From the IMG/VR virus record IMGVR_UViG_3300002242_000923, positions 1 through 53,541 of that record: a stretch of 53,541 nucleotides of DNA. One strand, written 5' to 3'. Numbering within the stretch: the stretch's first letter is position 1; the number at the start of each line of letters is the position of its first letter. This document shows positions 8,400-17,185 of this stretch, piece after piece. Made by a program: the position numbers and the translations under genes. The notes beneath the pieces were generated by a model, which was not told the DNA's origin, did no database searches, and saw only the letters and a program-made list of their open reading frames with translations. The stretch is from a virus.

Positions 8400-9863
8400 A
8401 TGCCACTAAAAGAAGGTTCAAATAAAAAAACTATTTCTCAAAATATAAGCACAGAAGTTAAGTCAGGTAAATCTCAAGATCAGGCTGTGGCTATAGCATA
8501 CTCAAAAGCTGGAAAATCTATGAAAAAAGATGAGTTAGCTGGCGGTCTAGCAGATGAAAAAACGCCGAAAGATTTTGATAAGAAAAGACTTGCTCAAGGT
8601 ATCAAAGTAGAATCAGAGCACACAAGCAATAAGAAAATAGCTAGAGAAATAGCTATGGATCATTTAACTGAAGATGTTAATTATTATAAAAAACTTAAAA
8701 CCATAGAAAAGAAAGATAAACTTCGTGTTGATAAAGAGATAGATGGAAAGCAAGAACTTGACTATGGATCTGAAGAACTTGATAAAGAAGAGCAAGATGC
8801 TGCACAATCAAATAATCAAGATGCTCAAAATGATTATGACGAATTAAAGCGAAAATGGAAATATCTTAAGAAAGCTTTAGCAGAAGACGCATTTATGACA
8901 ATCGGAGATGATGATGGTGAAGAAGAGAAAGAAGCTAGTGATGCTGAAGGTGAAGAAGAAATCCCAGAAGAACCGTCACCTGAAACGGATGGCGAAGATG
9001 CACTGGTATCACCTGATGAACAAAAAGGACAGGAAGCGGATGATGAAGGTCTTTCTGACGAAGAACACGAATATCTAAAAGAATTATTGGGAGGTGAGGA
9101 AGAATCACAACCCAATGAAGAAGCACAACCTGAGGAAGAATCACAACCTGAGGAAGAAGCACAACCTGAGGAAGAAGCACAACTTGATGATTCCCAAGAA
9201 GATGGCGAAGAAGAAGTTTCTATTGATGAGTTGACTGAAATAATGAAAGAATTAGGTCACTCTGATGCAGAAATAGCGCATGTTCTACACGGTCACCACT
9301 TTCCTGAAGTAGACGAAGTTGCAGCCGAAAAAGCTAAGACAGAGGCTGCTAGTAGGGAGGGCGAATTATCGCTTAAGCAACTTGAAATGGAAATCAAGCA
9401 GATGGAAGCTGCACTTAAAGATAACTATGGAAAGAAAATAAACGAACTAGAAGCTAATCATAAAGAAAAAATGCTTGATTTAGAATTTGAATACGCAGCT
9501 AAAATGAAAGAACTTGAGTATGATAAAGCTAAAAGAGCTGTTGAGGCAGAAGATGATACAGAGCATAAAAGTCGTATGAGAGAAGTAGAATACAACAAGG
9601 CTCAGAAAGATATTCCCGGAGATGCTTTCGATGATACAGAACATCAACAGCGAATGATGGACTTAGAATACGAGAAAGCTAAACGCGAAATGGAACTTGA
9701 CCTAGAGATCAAAAAGAAACAAGCTGATTTAAAAATGAAGCAAATGCAAGCTGATGCTGCACATCGCAGCAAAGAAAAGCAAATAGCTGCAAAACAAAAA
9801 GAAGTAGAAAAAAATTCTTCAGAAGATGGAAAAAAACCCGTTTCTGACAAGAAGGTTAAATAA
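8400..9863 (+). CDS. Large acidic coiled-coil protein with DUF6496-like N-terminus
   Basis: 487 residues. Residues 1-40 (MPLKEGSNKKTISQNIS, QAVAIAYSKAGKS) match a short motif common at the N-termini of phage proteins. The middle (about 150-265) is strongly acidic and holds six-residue PEEEAQ-type repeats. From about 310 to the end is a long charged coiled coil with repeated LEYDKAKR/LEYEKAKR blocks. Such proteins may scaffold head assembly or sit inside the head. AGGAG precedes the ATG, and TAATG couples it to the next gene. Confidence 0.7.
   Translation: MPLKEGSNKKTISQNISTEVKSGKSQDQAVAIAYSKAGKSMKKDELAGGLADEKTPKDFDKKRLAQGIKVESEHTSNKKIAREIAMDHLTEDVNYYKKLKTIEKKDKLRVDKEIDGKQELDYGSEELDKEEQDAAQSNNQDAQNDYDELKRKWKYLKKALAEDAFMTIGDDDGEEEKEASDAEGEEEIPEEPSPETDGEDALVSPDEQKGQEADDEGLSDEEHEYLKELLGGEEESQPNEEAQPEEESQPEEEAQPEEEAQLDDSQEDGEEEVSIDELTEIMKELGHSDAEIAHVLHGHHFPEVDEVAAEKAKTEAASREGELSLKQLEMEIKQMEAALKDNYGKKINELEANHKEKMLDLEFEYAAKMKELEYDKAKRAVEAEDDTEHKSRMREVEYNKAQKDIPGDAFDDTEHQQRMMDLEYEKAKREMELDLEIKKKQADLKMKQMQADAAHRSKEKQIAAKQKEVEKNSSEDGKKPVSDKKVK
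9096..9185 (+). repeat. Five tandem 18-bp coding repeats (PEEEAQ type)
   Basis: Five in-frame copies of an 18-bp unit close to GAGGAAGAAGCACAACCT. They encode EEEAQP/EEESQP hexapeptides in the acidic region of the 8400-9863 protein. Copies three to five are nearly identical, so the copy number may vary by slippage. Confidence 0.85.
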
Positions 9864-10054
9864 TGGAAACATTGGCTCTAATACTTTTATTAAGTTGGAG
9901 TTTTGTTGTAGTTATATTGTTTATAGTAGGTAGTAAAAAGATATATAAGCACTTTAATAAAATGAAAAATAGATCACATTTGAAATTGATTCAAGGTGGA
10001 AAAAAAGAGCATGGGCCATATAGTAACACGCATGACAATAAAGAAAACAATTAA
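9863..10054 (+). CDS. Small single-pass membrane protein (63 aa)
   Basis: Residues 3-23 are a hydrophobic helix (LALILLLSWSFVVVILFIVG) followed by a basic cytoplasmic-type tail. Its ATG overlaps the preceding stop (TAATG). Holin, spanin or membrane anchor are possible; there is no further signature. Confidence 0.65.
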   Translation: METLALILLLSWSFVVVILFIVGSKKIYKHFNKMKNRSHLKLIQGGKKEHGPYSNTHDNKENN

Positions 10055-10071
10055 ATGGTATAGGTTTAAAT

Positions 10072-10521
10072 ATGAATAAAAATGGACCAGGAACACTCGA
10101 TTGGAGTGAAGAACTTCAAAAGACAGACGATTACAGACATATTCCAACTGCACTTTGGGCAGCTGATCAGCATGGTGGCGGCAAACAAGGTATTGACCCA
10201 CTTAATAAATCTGAAAAACGAATCAAAGAAGGAGAAACTCCTTATAGACCAACCGATAAAGAAATCACGGCAGCAATTATGCACAACGCACCTAAACAAC
10301 CTACAGATGAAGAAATGTTTGGTCACTTAGTTGTTTCTGAAGAGCAAGTGGCTAAAGCTAAAGCAGATTGGTATAACAAGTTGCAAGGCTTTTATGACGC
10401 TGCTATGAAACCAGTTATTCCAGAAGAAGAACAAGAATTAGAATGGGGTTCTGGAAAGTCATTTAATAGTACACTCTCTGACCAAGAGAGACTTAAAAGA
10501 AATATGTATACAGGCGAATAG
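10072..10521 (+). CDS. Hypothetical protein (149 aa), probably structural
   Basis: Hydrophilic, Glu/Lys-rich with several Trp (WSEELQ, ALWAADQHGGGK, ADWYNKLQGF). It lies 17 bases after the membrane protein and before a promoter and hairpin. No domain recognised. The TATAGG seven bases upstream of the ATG is reminiscent of the leaderless pattern but imperfect. Confidence 0.6.
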   Translation: MNKNGPGTLDWSEELQKTDDYRHIPTALWAADQHGGGKQGIDPLNKSEKRIKEGETPYRPTDKEITAAIMHNAPKQPTDEEMFGHLVVSEEQVAKAKADWYNKLQGFYDAAMKPVIPEEEQELEWGSGKSFNSTLSDQERLKRNMYTGE

Positions 10522-10526
10522 CCTGT

Positions 10527-10565
10527 TATAATATAAGCATACTCCCCAGCATGGGTTGGGGTTTT
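10527..10565 (+). promoter_or_regulatory. TATAAT box followed by a short GC hairpin and T run
   Basis: TATAAT at 10527-10532 is followed at 10544-10561 by CCCCA/TGGGG with an 8-base loop and TTTT at 10562-10565. The hairpin can end the upstream transcript. It also lies in the leader of any transcript from the TATAAT, so partial attenuation of the 10585 gene is possible. Confidence 0.5.
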
Positions 10566-10584
10566 ACGGTTAAGGATAAGGGTA

Positions 10585-11544
10585 ATGTCAGATTTTACAT
10601 CGCCTCGCATTACAGAAAAGAGGTACATAAAGATACCACCTACAGCATTAACAGCTAGTGGAACTGTTAATGGATTAATAACTGTAGAGAATACCTATTG
10701 TTTCAAGGTAGGTCAGTGCTTATTATTTAAACAGGGCACAATCTTTTTTAAAGCCAAAATCCAAAGAGTAATATCAGAAACTCAATTCATAGTCATTGAA
10801 CCTTCAGAGTCTATAGTTACCAAAAAGAAACTAAATATGTCTAGCTTCTTAGCGGGAACAACTGTCGAGCTTCAAGAGGTTAAACGCCCTGTTATAGATC
10901 TCTTAGAAATCCAGAGACAAGTATATGAAGAAGAGCCTACAATAGCCCTTAGAACTCATCAAGTAGATTGGTTAGGTAGAAGCTATGATGCTTCTAACCC
11001 TATGCCAGTTCAGCTATCAGATGGCTCTATCGATATAGGTACAGTTAATGCTGAATTAGCCGTTCAACTCACTCATCAAGATAATGTACCTAATAATGGC
11101 GATATTGCAGATTCAGTTAAGATAGGTGATGGTGTAGAGACTCTAGCAGTTAATCCTGATGGATCGATAAATGTGTCAATCAACCCAACGCCTTCAGGTA
11201 ACTATAAGCCAGTAAGCACGTATAATGAAGTAACATCAGTAGTAAGTAGCAGTTTAACAACTGTAGCAGCATATACAGTTCCAATAGGAAAAACTGCTGC
11301 ACTGTATACTGCAGATGTATCTGGAAGCAGTATAGCAACCTATACAGTTGAAGTAAATTCAGTTGTAGTAGATAAGAAATACACTTGGTTTGGTGGACAA
11401 TTAAGTGAAAGATTTGAGTTTACTACCCCAAATGGCGGTTCAATTCAATTACTTGCTGGAGATATTGTAACTATTAAAATTACACACAATCGCCCAACAC
11501 CTGGCAATTTCAACGCTAAAATAGATGTAGTTGAAATAGGTTAA
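10585..11544 (+). CDS. Beta-rich virion protein, probable tail/head fibre component
   Basis: 319 residues, rich in Val, Thr, Ser and Ile. The segment RSYDASNPMPVQLSDGS recurs as QNYDANNPLPVALEESEG in the product of 11767-12540, showing shared ancestry. The C-terminal half (YTVPIGKTAALYTADVSG) is a jelly-roll-like beta domain. GGATAAGGGTA lies before the ATG. Likely an exposed structural protein. Confidence 0.65.
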   Translation: MSDFTSPRITEKRYIKIPPTALTASGTVNGLITVENTYCFKVGQCLLFKQGTIFFKAKIQRVISETQFIVIEPSESIVTKKKLNMSSFLAGTTVELQEVKRPVIDLLEIQRQVYEEEPTIALRTHQVDWLGRSYDASNPMPVQLSDGSIDIGTVNAELAVQLTHQDNVPNNGDIADSVKIGDGVETLAVNPDGSINVSINPTPSGNYKPVSTYNEVTSVVSSSLTTVAAYTVPIGKTAALYTADVSGSSIATYTVEVNSVVVDKKYTWFGGQLSERFEFTTPNGGSIQLLAGDIVTIKITHNRPTPGNFNAKIDVVEIG

Positions 11545-11580
11545 TAAGACAATATGATATAATATATAAAAAGGATGAAT

Positions 11581-11763
11581 ATGAGCAATTTAAAGAAAAA
11601 GAAGTTAGAATTAGACATAATGAAAGTTGCAGCTGCAAAGGCTGAACTTGAATACAAGATAGAAGAGCGCTTACAAGATATTAAGCGTATGAAAGAACAC
11701 ATTGAACTACAAGAAAAACGAAAAATAGAGTTACATAAAGAACTAAAAGAACTAGGGGAGTAA
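11581..11763 (+). CDS. Small coiled-coil protein (60 aa)
   Basis: Nearly entirely one charged heptad helix (KLELDIMKVAAAKAELEYK). The ATG at 11581 is preferred to 11575 because AAAAGG ends two bases before the earlier one. A TATAAT at 11558-11563 lies just upstream. It may be a chaperone or bundle partner for the adjacent fibre-like proteins. Confidence 0.65.
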   Translation: MSNLKKKKLELDIMKVAAAKAELEYKIEERLQDIKRMKEHIELQEKRKIELHKELKELGE

Positions 11764-11766
11764 TAA

Positions 11767-12540
11767 ATGGCTGATTATGAAAGCGGCTTACCGATTCGGA
11801 CGGAAGCAGATGGAACGGATGAACGTGTCCACGTCAAGATTGTGGATGGAACAAATCCATCAGTAAACCAAACCACTGTAGATAATGATAAGAACTTACA
11901 CGTAGAACTACATGGTGATGATGAAGGTAATACCGATAGAGTTGTTGCCTTATCTGAGAAAGGCAATGTAGCCCTTGATGGTGTTCAAGATGTAAGCACA
12001 AACACAAACCCTTCTTCTTCTGCTTTGATTGCCCATGATAGAAATGGTATTTCTACAAATAGAACACATCAAGATAAGCGTGTAACAGCTATACTAGGCG
12101 AAACCAATACTGTATGTTTAGATATTGCCTTACATGATGAATCTGGTCAGAACTATGATGCTAATAATCCATTGCCAGTTGCTCTTGAAGAATCTGAAGG
12201 CAATGAAATTAATGACTTTCAAGTAAGTGCATCTGTAGCTAAGAATACAATTGTAAATCATGATTATGTTGTAACAGCTGGTAAAACTTTAGTTGGAGAT
12301 CAAATTTGGGCTTCTGCTTCAGGTAAGATTAAAGTTGAAGTTCAAGTAGAGACAGGCGTAGGTACTGGTATATATAATTCTGCATTCGTGGCTTTTAATT
12401 CAACAGCTAATCCTAATATAGAAATACCTGTCTTAAAAAGACTTAAAGTTATTGCTGGAGTTAATGTTAGAATAGTAATAAAGAACTTAGATAATCAACC
12501 ACAAGATGTATATTCTACATTAACTGCGATTGAAAAATAA
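11767..12540 (+). CDS. Beta-rich virion protein, paralogous segment with 10585 product
   Basis: 257 residues. It shares the YDA-N-P-PV motif and the HQD turn with the 10585-11544 protein. The C-terminal domain (KTLVGDQIWASASGKIKVEV) is beta-rich. It starts three bases after the previous stop, with GGGGAG upstream. Probably another surface or fibre subunit. Confidence 0.65.
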   Translation: MADYESGLPIRTEADGTDERVHVKIVDGTNPSVNQTTVDNDKNLHVELHGDDEGNTDRVVALSEKGNVALDGVQDVSTNTNPSSSALIAHDRNGISTNRTHQDKRVTAILGETNTVCLDIALHDESGQNYDANNPLPVALEESEGNEINDFQVSASVAKNTIVNHDYVVTAGKTLVGDQIWASASGKIKVEVQVETGVGTGIYNSAFVAFNSTANPNIEIPVLKRLKVIAGVNVRIVIKNLDNQPQDVYSTLTAIEK

Positions 12541-12549
12541 TAGGAATTA

Positions 12550-12942
12550 ATGATGGCTGACATACAAGATATTGATGCTGCACAAACCGTTAAAGTTGTA
12601 GGTTCTGATCTAACTGGAGTTGAAGAAACTCCAGTAAGTTCCACACCAAATGGCGAGTTAAAGATTGCAGATACTCACAATAATGGCGGTCAAGACGTTA
12701 CTATATCTATTACCTCAGGTTCTCCTGTTGAATTAAAAGTAAGTGCAACTAGGTTAGCAAACAGAAAATATGTTATCATGGAAGCTCTTAATACAGGAGT
12801 AAAGTGGGGATTTTCTAGTTCAACACAGAGTTTTGATCTCTTTAAAAGTCAATTAATAATGGTTCCAATTGGTGAGAATACTGAAATATGGTTTGATTGT
12901 CAATCTGGAACTAAACAAGTAGCAATAGCGGAGTTAGCATAA
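12550..12942 (+). CDS. Small virion-type beta protein (130 aa)
   Basis: Val/Ser/Thr-rich beta protein (VTISITSGSPVELKVSA, RKYVIMEALNTGVKWGF). It resembles phage proteins that bind along fibres or the capsid face. Two adjacent ATG codons at 12550 and 12553 follow AGGAATTA. It sits in a coupled run with the fibre-like genes. Confidence 0.6.
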   Translation: MMADIQDIDAAQTVKVVGSDLTGVEETPVSSTPNGELKIADTHNNGGQDVTISITSGSPVELKVSATRLANRKYVIMEALNTGVKWGFSSSTQSFDLFKSQLIMVPIGENTEIWFDCQSGTKQVAIAELA

Positions 12943-12943
12943 T

Positions 12944-13453
12944 ATGGCTGGTCCTTTTACCACCCCAGTTGCTCAATCAACACCGTTTGAGCCAAATAGA
13001 AATCCAGATTATAATGGAAATGTTGGTGCTCTAAGTGCTGATAATGTTCAAGACGCGATCGAAGAAGCTTATAATAATGCTCCTGGGAAGATTGCTAGAT
13101 ATACAATAACTTTAACTCATAATGGTGCTGTAGGTAATGGAACATTCTTTGGTTACTCTAACTTAATACCAGGAGATGCTTCTCCAATATTATTTCCATT
13201 TGCAAGTACATTAACTGAATTTACATTTACTAATAAAAAAAATAAAGCAGACTATACTTTAAAGTTTAGAAAAAATAGCACAACTGCTACTCCATTCTAT
13301 ACGGTATCTAAAGTCAATACTCAGTTCTTTTCAGATGCAAATGTAAACGAAACTTTTGCTGCTGGAGATACTATATTTGTTCAGTACCAAGATGATGGTG
13401 CTAATGCAAGAGACGTTGGTATTGTATTGTTCTTACAGAGGGTAGCTTTATGA
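12944..13453 (+). CDS. Virion-type protein, first of a three-gene paralogous set
   Basis: 169 residues. Residues 25-45 contain LSADNVQDAIEEAYNN, which recurs as LSSESVQDAIEESFLN in the next gene. The SADNVQDAIEEA motif is common in fibre and head-surface proteins, where it trimerises. The C-terminal half is a beta sandwich (TITLTHNGAVGNGTFFGYS). It overlaps the next gene by four bases (ATGA). Confidence 0.65.
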   Translation: MAGPFTTPVAQSTPFEPNRNPDYNGNVGALSADNVQDAIEEAYNNAPGKIARYTITLTHNGAVGNGTFFGYSNLIPGDASPILFPFASTLTEFTFTNKKNKADYTLKFRKNSTTATPFYTVSKVNTQFFSDANVNETFAAGDTIFVQYQDDGANARDVGIVLFLQRVAL

Positions 13454-14214
13454 TTAAGTATATAAAGAATATTTCTCAATCAACTTTCAGTATTGCTGGT
13501 TTCCCGGTTTTACCTTCAGAAATAAAAGAGATTAGTTACTTAAAACAAGTAAAATATTTTAATTCAAGCGATGACAGTATAGATATTTTAATAAACAATA
13601 ATCAAGCTTTATTGAGCTTAGATGGAACAACAACACTATCTAAAGCTGCTTCACTTATTATTGCTAAAACCATTGGTCAAGCGGAAGAGACTTATTTTAA
13701 AAATAAAAATATAAGAAATAATGGACTCTCTTCTGAGAGTGTACAAGATGCAATCGAAGAATCTTTTTTAAATCCAGACAATTTGCCTAATGGTAAATTA
13801 CTTAAAACGACATTTACTTATCACGGAACAGCTAGAAACAGGTGGTTAAGGGTTAACCATAGTCTTGGTAGCGATTCTGTTCCTTTTATTGTGCCATTTA
13901 ATTGTGTATTAATAGGTATGACAATGATTAATGATGCTTATGCTGATACAGATGTAGAAATTCATGTTATGAAAAGAAATTCAGAAATAACTAACCTTAG
14001 CTACCTTTGGCCCATTAGAGATTCAAGAGAAGCTTTAATTAATATACCAAAAAACACTATTGGGACTTCATTTGAATATGGAGATAAAATTGGAGCCTAT
14101 GTTAAAGACAGAGGCTCAAACCTAAAGAAAGTTAATATAGACTTATACTTTATAGTTCAAGATGCAGGTATTGACCATAATGAAAACTTTTATAACGACT
14201 TAGAGAGAGAATAA
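13450..14214 (+). CDS. Virion-type protein, second paralogue (fibre-like)
   Basis: 254 residues. An N-terminal beta domain (IKYIKNISQSTFSIAG) resembles the start of the next product (IYIKNATALNKTYLG). The SVQDAIEE motif follows, then a C-terminal beta sandwich resembling that of the preceding gene. Overlaps both neighbours. Probably an adsorption or decoration subunit. Confidence 0.65.
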   Translation: MIKYIKNISQSTFSIAGFPVLPSEIKEISYLKQVKYFNSSDDSIDILINNNQALLSLDGTTTLSKAASLIIAKTIGQAEETYFKNKNIRNNGLSSESVQDAIEESFLNPDNLPNGKLLKTTFTYHGTARNRWLRVNHSLGSDSVPFIVPFNCVLIGMTMINDAYADTDVEIHVMKRNSEITNLSYLWPIRDSREALINIPKNTIGTSFEYGDKIGAYVKDRGSNLKKVNIDLYFIVQDAGIDHNENFYNDLERE

Positions 14215-14882
14215 TGATATATATTAAAAACGCTACAGCTTTAAATAAAACTTATCTTGGACAAACTATTCTACCTGGTGAATATTTTTTAATTCCATTA
14301 GAAGAAGAAAAATTGTTTTCTCAAGAGGACTCTTTGCTTACAGATATAGGTAATAGTGATGCTGTTATTTCAAAAACAAATGACGGAACGACAGATATCT
14401 CTATTGTCAGTGATGCGATTATGTTTTTACAAGGCAGCCTTCCTTCTAAAGTAGAGAATACTAGCTTCCCTTTTGCTAAAAAGATATTGTCTAACGGAAA
14501 AAAACTTTACCGCAGAAAGCACGGCGTAAGAAAAAATTGTTTAGCTTCTTCTGATACCTTTATAGATATAATTGTTCCATATGTCCAATGTAAGATTGAC
14601 GAAGTAGAAATTATTAATTGTTCTGGTAATGACAATGTTGATTTTTTAATCCTTGACACGGGTACTAATACTTACTCGCAAGCTCCTGTAGCAGCAGTTG
14701 GAGCCAATTATATTCTTAATCAATTTGGCTTTAATGTAGCCGTTAGTGATCTTTTTTATTCTGATTCTAGTAATTATGACGCAGATCTATATCAAGGAAT
14801 GATTGTAAGAGTGATTTATAAGAATACAGAATCTCAAGATAAAAATATTGGAATAAACTTTGTGCTTCATGAGGTTAAGTAA
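14214..14882 (+). CDS. Virion-type protein, third paralogue
   Basis: 222 residues. The N-terminus IYIKNATALNKTYLGQTILPGE parallels that of the 13450 product, and the C-terminal beta domain ends NIGINFVLHEV, as in the others (DVGIVLFLQRV, VNIDLYFIVQD). No QDAIEE motif, so this copy has lost the trimer segment. TAATG joins it to both neighbours. Confidence 0.62.
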   Translation: MIYIKNATALNKTYLGQTILPGEYFLIPLEEEKLFSQEDSLLTDIGNSDAVISKTNDGTTDISIVSDAIMFLQGSLPSKVENTSFPFAKKILSNGKKLYRRKHGVRKNCLASSDTFIDIIVPYVQCKIDEVEIINCSGNDNVDFLILDTGTNTYSQAPVAAVGANYILNQFGFNVAVSDLFYSDSSNYDADLYQGMIVRVIYKNTESQDKNIGINFVLHEVK

Positions 14883-14992
14883 TGCCTAAGTTATTTATAA
14901 GACTAAGAAAGAAGCTTAATCGATTACAAAAAAGGCACATGATAAAGTGTGTAATGTCACGAAGAAGAAAAAGAAAAAGGCTCAGGAGATAG
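14882..14992 (+). CDS. Arg/Lys-rich mini-protein (36 aa)
   Basis: MPKLFIRLRKKLNRLQKRHM then a tail with MSRRRKRKRLRR. About half the residues are basic, like a protamine or nucleic-acid-binding peptide. The ATG overlaps the previous stop (TAATG), and it ends two bases before the next start, with CAGGAGA inside its 3' end serving that gene. The tight coupling supports expression. Confidence 0.5.
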   Translation: MPKLFIRLRKKLNRLQKRHMIKCVMSRRRKRKRLRR

Positions 14993-14993
14993 T

Positions 14994-15701
14994 GTGAAAA
15001 TTTTAAATTGGTTTATTAAACTTATAAGCAAAACGATAGGATTGTTGCATTTACCTTTTGTTGATAAAAGTTTTCCCTTAAGCGATTATTTTGAAATAGA
15101 AAAACATATTAGGGGACTTGAAAGTCCTTTTGTTGTTGGTGCTGTTAAGATTAATGGCCATGGGTCTAATATTCTAATAGGATTGGTTCAGAGTATATCT
15201 TCAAAAGGAGGCGCTTTTAAAGTAACACATGCTTTAGCGCACATAGGCTTATATAACGGCTTTAAACATAGAGTTGTTCAATCAGTTGGTTCTGGAATTA
15301 AAGAATCTTCATTATTAGAGGCCATTGGACAAAGAGATACAGTTGTTTTAAGAAGACCTAACCCTAAAGTTTTGAATAGTAAAGTATGTGAACACGCATT
15401 AGAGTATTTACATGCAGTAGCTAAAAGAGACGCTCAAGTTAATATAGAATATGACAATGTTCATGATTATTCTGAAATTACTATAGAACAAGTTCGTGAG
15501 TATTCTAATAAAAATGTAAAAATGGACTGCAGTGAAACAGTTATGCAAGCTATAAATCATGGCTTTAAAATGACAAATCAGAAAAGTTTGATAAATATGG
15601 TTAATAGAGCTGGAAAAGAATCTTGGGCACCTAGTGACTTATACAATTCTAAGTTATTCATTACTTTTTATGACTCAAAGAAAGGGTTTATAAATAGCTA
15701 G
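14994..15701 (+). CDS. Papain-like (permuted NlpC/P60, YiiX-type) peptidase or amidase
   Basis: 235 residues. The permuted order is visible: a His block THALAHIGLYNG (H79/H83) first, then VVQSVGSGIKESSL and DTVVLRRP, then the nucleophile in VKMDCSE (C179). This matches YiiX/G6R-like papain-fold enzymes that cut amide bonds in peptidoglycan, proteins or lipids. GTG start with CAGGAGATA upstream. It follows the fibre-like genes, so a virion-associated or lysis role is possible. Confidence 0.65.
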   Translation: MKILNWFIKLISKTIGLLHLPFVDKSFPLSDYFEIEKHIRGLESPFVVGAVKINGHGSNILIGLVQSISSKGGAFKVTHALAHIGLYNGFKHRVVQSVGSGIKESSLLEAIGQRDTVVLRRPNPKVLNSKVCEHALEYLHAVAKRDAQVNIEYDNVHDYSEITIEQVREYSNKNVKMDCSETVMQAINHGFKMTNQKSLINMVNRAGKESWAPSDLYNSKLFITFYDSKKGFINS

Positions 15702-15750
15702 CTATTAAGATTAATCTTTAAAAGTAAGTCCAAAAATGTTAAGACCTTCT

Positions 15751-15939
15751 TTAATCCTGACTTTGCTGAGAAGATTCTATAGTATCTAATAATCTTTTAA
15801 GTTCATAAATAGCACCTTGCTTGCCAGATACTTCATTCCCCATACGATCTATTTGAGAAGAAAGTTTATCTCTGTGACTTAATAAATCATTAATTTCTCG
15901 CACTAGTTCATCAATTCTTGTTATAATTGTGTCTTTCAT
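15751..15939 (-). CDS. Small coiled-coil protein (62 aa), leaderless
   Basis: Starts MKDTIITRIDELVREINDLL; a single charged helix ends in SSQQSQD. The ATG at 15939 is chosen over the longer frame because a TATAAT at 15946-15951 stands exactly six bases upstream and would remove any earlier start. The gene lies alone on the minus strand, convergent with the peptidase gene. Unknown role. Confidence 0.6.
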   Translation of the reverse strand: MKDTIITRIDELVREINDLLSHRDKLSSQIDRMGNEVSGKQGAIYELKRLLDTIESSQQSQD

Positions 15940-15945
15940 ATATAT

Positions 15946-15951
15946 ATTATA
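15946..15951 (-). promoter_or_regulatory. TATAAT box six bases before ATG 15939 (leaderless promoter)
   Basis: On the minus strand AGGTATAATATATATATG. The six-base spacer puts the expected transcription start on the A of ATG. Confidence 0.55.
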
Positions 15952-15973
15952 CCTATTTAACGGCATTATATGG

Positions 15974-15979
15974 TACAAT
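15974..15979 (+). promoter_or_regulatory. TACAAT -10 box for the holin-like gene
   Basis: TATATGGTACAAT precedes the AGGAG and ATG at 16018. It is divergent from, and only 22 bases away from, the minus-strand box at 15946. Confidence 0.5.
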
Positions 15980-16017
15980 TAAGTAAGATAAGACACTATA
16001 CATAGGAGTGACATAGA

Positions 16018-16368
16018 ATGAGCGATAAACTCGATATGATCTATGACTTATTGAAAAACGACCGCAAAGAAGCGGGAGAGTTCAGAAAAGAAGTCAGAGA
16101 TTCTCACAAAAAAACGGACGATAGATTAACTAAGTTAGAAATTCAAGGTGAAGCACAAAATATATCACTTGACAAGCATATTGAAGGTGTAAAAACCTTA
16201 AAACAACTACACTTAGATAACGTAAGTAGAATTAAAACTATAGAAAATGATGTAGTTGTTTTAAGAGAACCGGCTAAGGTTATGTCGGTTCTTAAAAAGT
16301 GGTTGTTAGGAGCAGCTACAGTGGCTACAGCAATTATAACAATATCAAAGCTAATGGGGCTTTTTTAA
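16018..16368 (+). CDS. XhlA/holin-like protein
   Basis: 116 residues: a long charged coiled coil (residues 1-85, e.g. DDRLTKLEIQGEAQN) followed by one C-terminal membrane segment (LLGAATVATAIITISKLMG). This is the shape of XhlA/hemolysin-type lysis proteins. AGGAG precedes the ATG. The neighbouring peptidase and the second holin-like gene at 19055 support a lysis role, but this is inference. Confidence 0.55.
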   Translation: MSDKLDMIYDLLKNDRKEAGEFRKEVRDSHKKTDDRLTKLEIQGEAQNISLDKHIEGVKTLKQLHLDNVSRIKTIENDVVVLREPAKVMSVLKKWLLGAATVATAIITISKLMGLF

Positions 16369-16379
16369 TAAAGTGTTGA

Positions 16380-16395
16380 CACTGCTACAGCAGTG
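16380..16395 (+). promoter_or_regulatory. Perfect inverted repeat CACTGCT-AC-AGCAGTG upstream of RBS
   Basis: A 7-bp perfect inverted repeat with a 2-base centre lies eight bases before the AAGGAG of the 16411 gene. The two-base loop is too short for a stable RNA hairpin tip, which makes a dimeric protein operator plausible. TTGACA overlaps its left edge. Confidence 0.45.
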
Positions 16396-16410
16396 AACTA
16401 AGGAGAAATT

Positions 16411-16899
16411 ATGTCACAACACAAACAAGGAATGGAAAGGGTGATGCAATCCTCTTTCAAGCACAGAAGAGCAGGTACTGAGATGGCCACAGCTGTTATA
16501 GGTATCGAAGCAATGCTAGTATCTGGAATCAATACAACAACAGCCGTAGAGAACGCAGATAAAAAAGTACAAGGTAGATGTAGATCTGGTCTTGCTCATA
16601 AAGCGTTCGGTAAGCAATTAGCAGATGCTGTTACTACATTAGATAAAATAATTGCAGATGAAAGCCTTACTATTGTAGCTGAAGATAAAAAACTTATAGG
16701 TCAACATAAAGCTGGTCTTAGGGCTGTAGTTATTAAAGATATTACCCGTAAAATATTAGGAAAAGAAATTGCTGATATTGCTGATAAAGCAGAAAAAGTA
16801 GTTGATGAACTATTAGTTATTTATGGAGTAGGTGGAGCTAAAGAATCTGGCCCAACTGCAGCTAATCTATTAATTATCAAAGAAGCAATGCAAGCGTAA
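16411..16899 (+). CDS. Hypothetical helical protein with internal repeats (162 aa)
   Basis: All-helical, Ala/Lys-rich. Two segments look related: GRCRSGLAHKAFGKQLADAV and GQHKAGLRAVVIKDITRKIL followed by GKEIADIADKA, suggesting an internally duplicated helical hairpin. AAGGAG precedes the ATG. Probably abundant; function unknown. Confidence 0.65.
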   Translation: MSQHKQGMERVMQSSFKHRRAGTEMATAVIGIEAMLVSGINTTTAVENADKKVQGRCRSGLAHKAFGKQLADAVTTLDKIIADESLTIVAEDKKLIGQHKAGLRAVVIKDITRKILGKEIADIADKAEKVVDELLVIYGVGGAKESGPTAANLLIIKEAMQA

Positions 16900-16909
16900 G
16901 GAGTAAACT

Positions 16910-17113
16910 ATGTCTAAAAAATTCGATAAAATGCTTAAAGCTCTAGAAGATATCAAAACTGATAAAGTTAAAGTAGAAAAGAAAGAGAAAAAAGTAGAAA
17001 AGAATAAAACTAAAAAAGAAAAAGTCATTAATGCAGATGTTAATGGTGACGGAAAAGTCGATGAGAAAGACGTCGAAGAAGTCAAAAAGAAAATAGTTAG
17101 TAAAAAAGACTAA
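16910..17113 (+). CDS. Small Lys-rich protein with an EF-hand/dockerin-like loop
   Basis: 67 residues. A lysine/glutamate-rich N-terminal half (KVEKKEKKVEKNKTKKEK) is followed by ADVNGDGKVDEKDVEEV, a good D-x-N-x-D-G-x-V-D calcium loop of dockerin type. It is the last gene before a strong terminator. Related to the loops in the 6322-7554 product. Confidence 0.65.
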   Translation: MSKKFDKMLKALEDIKTDKVKVEKKEKKVEKNKTKKEKVINADVNGDGKVDEKDVEEVKKKIVSKKD

Positions 17114-17121
17114 ATATCAGA

Positions 17122-17146
17122 GCCACTCTTTTGAGTGGCTTTTTTA
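17122..17146 (+). terminator. Terminator ending the plus-strand structural block
   Basis: Perfect GCCACTC/GAGTGGC stem, TTTT loop and a run of T, nine bases after the last structural gene. Nearly the same sequence occurs on the minus strand at 27538-27561. Confidence 0.9.
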
Positions 17147-17185
17147 TCTATTCTTATCCAGTCTATCTTAACTAACTCTTCATTT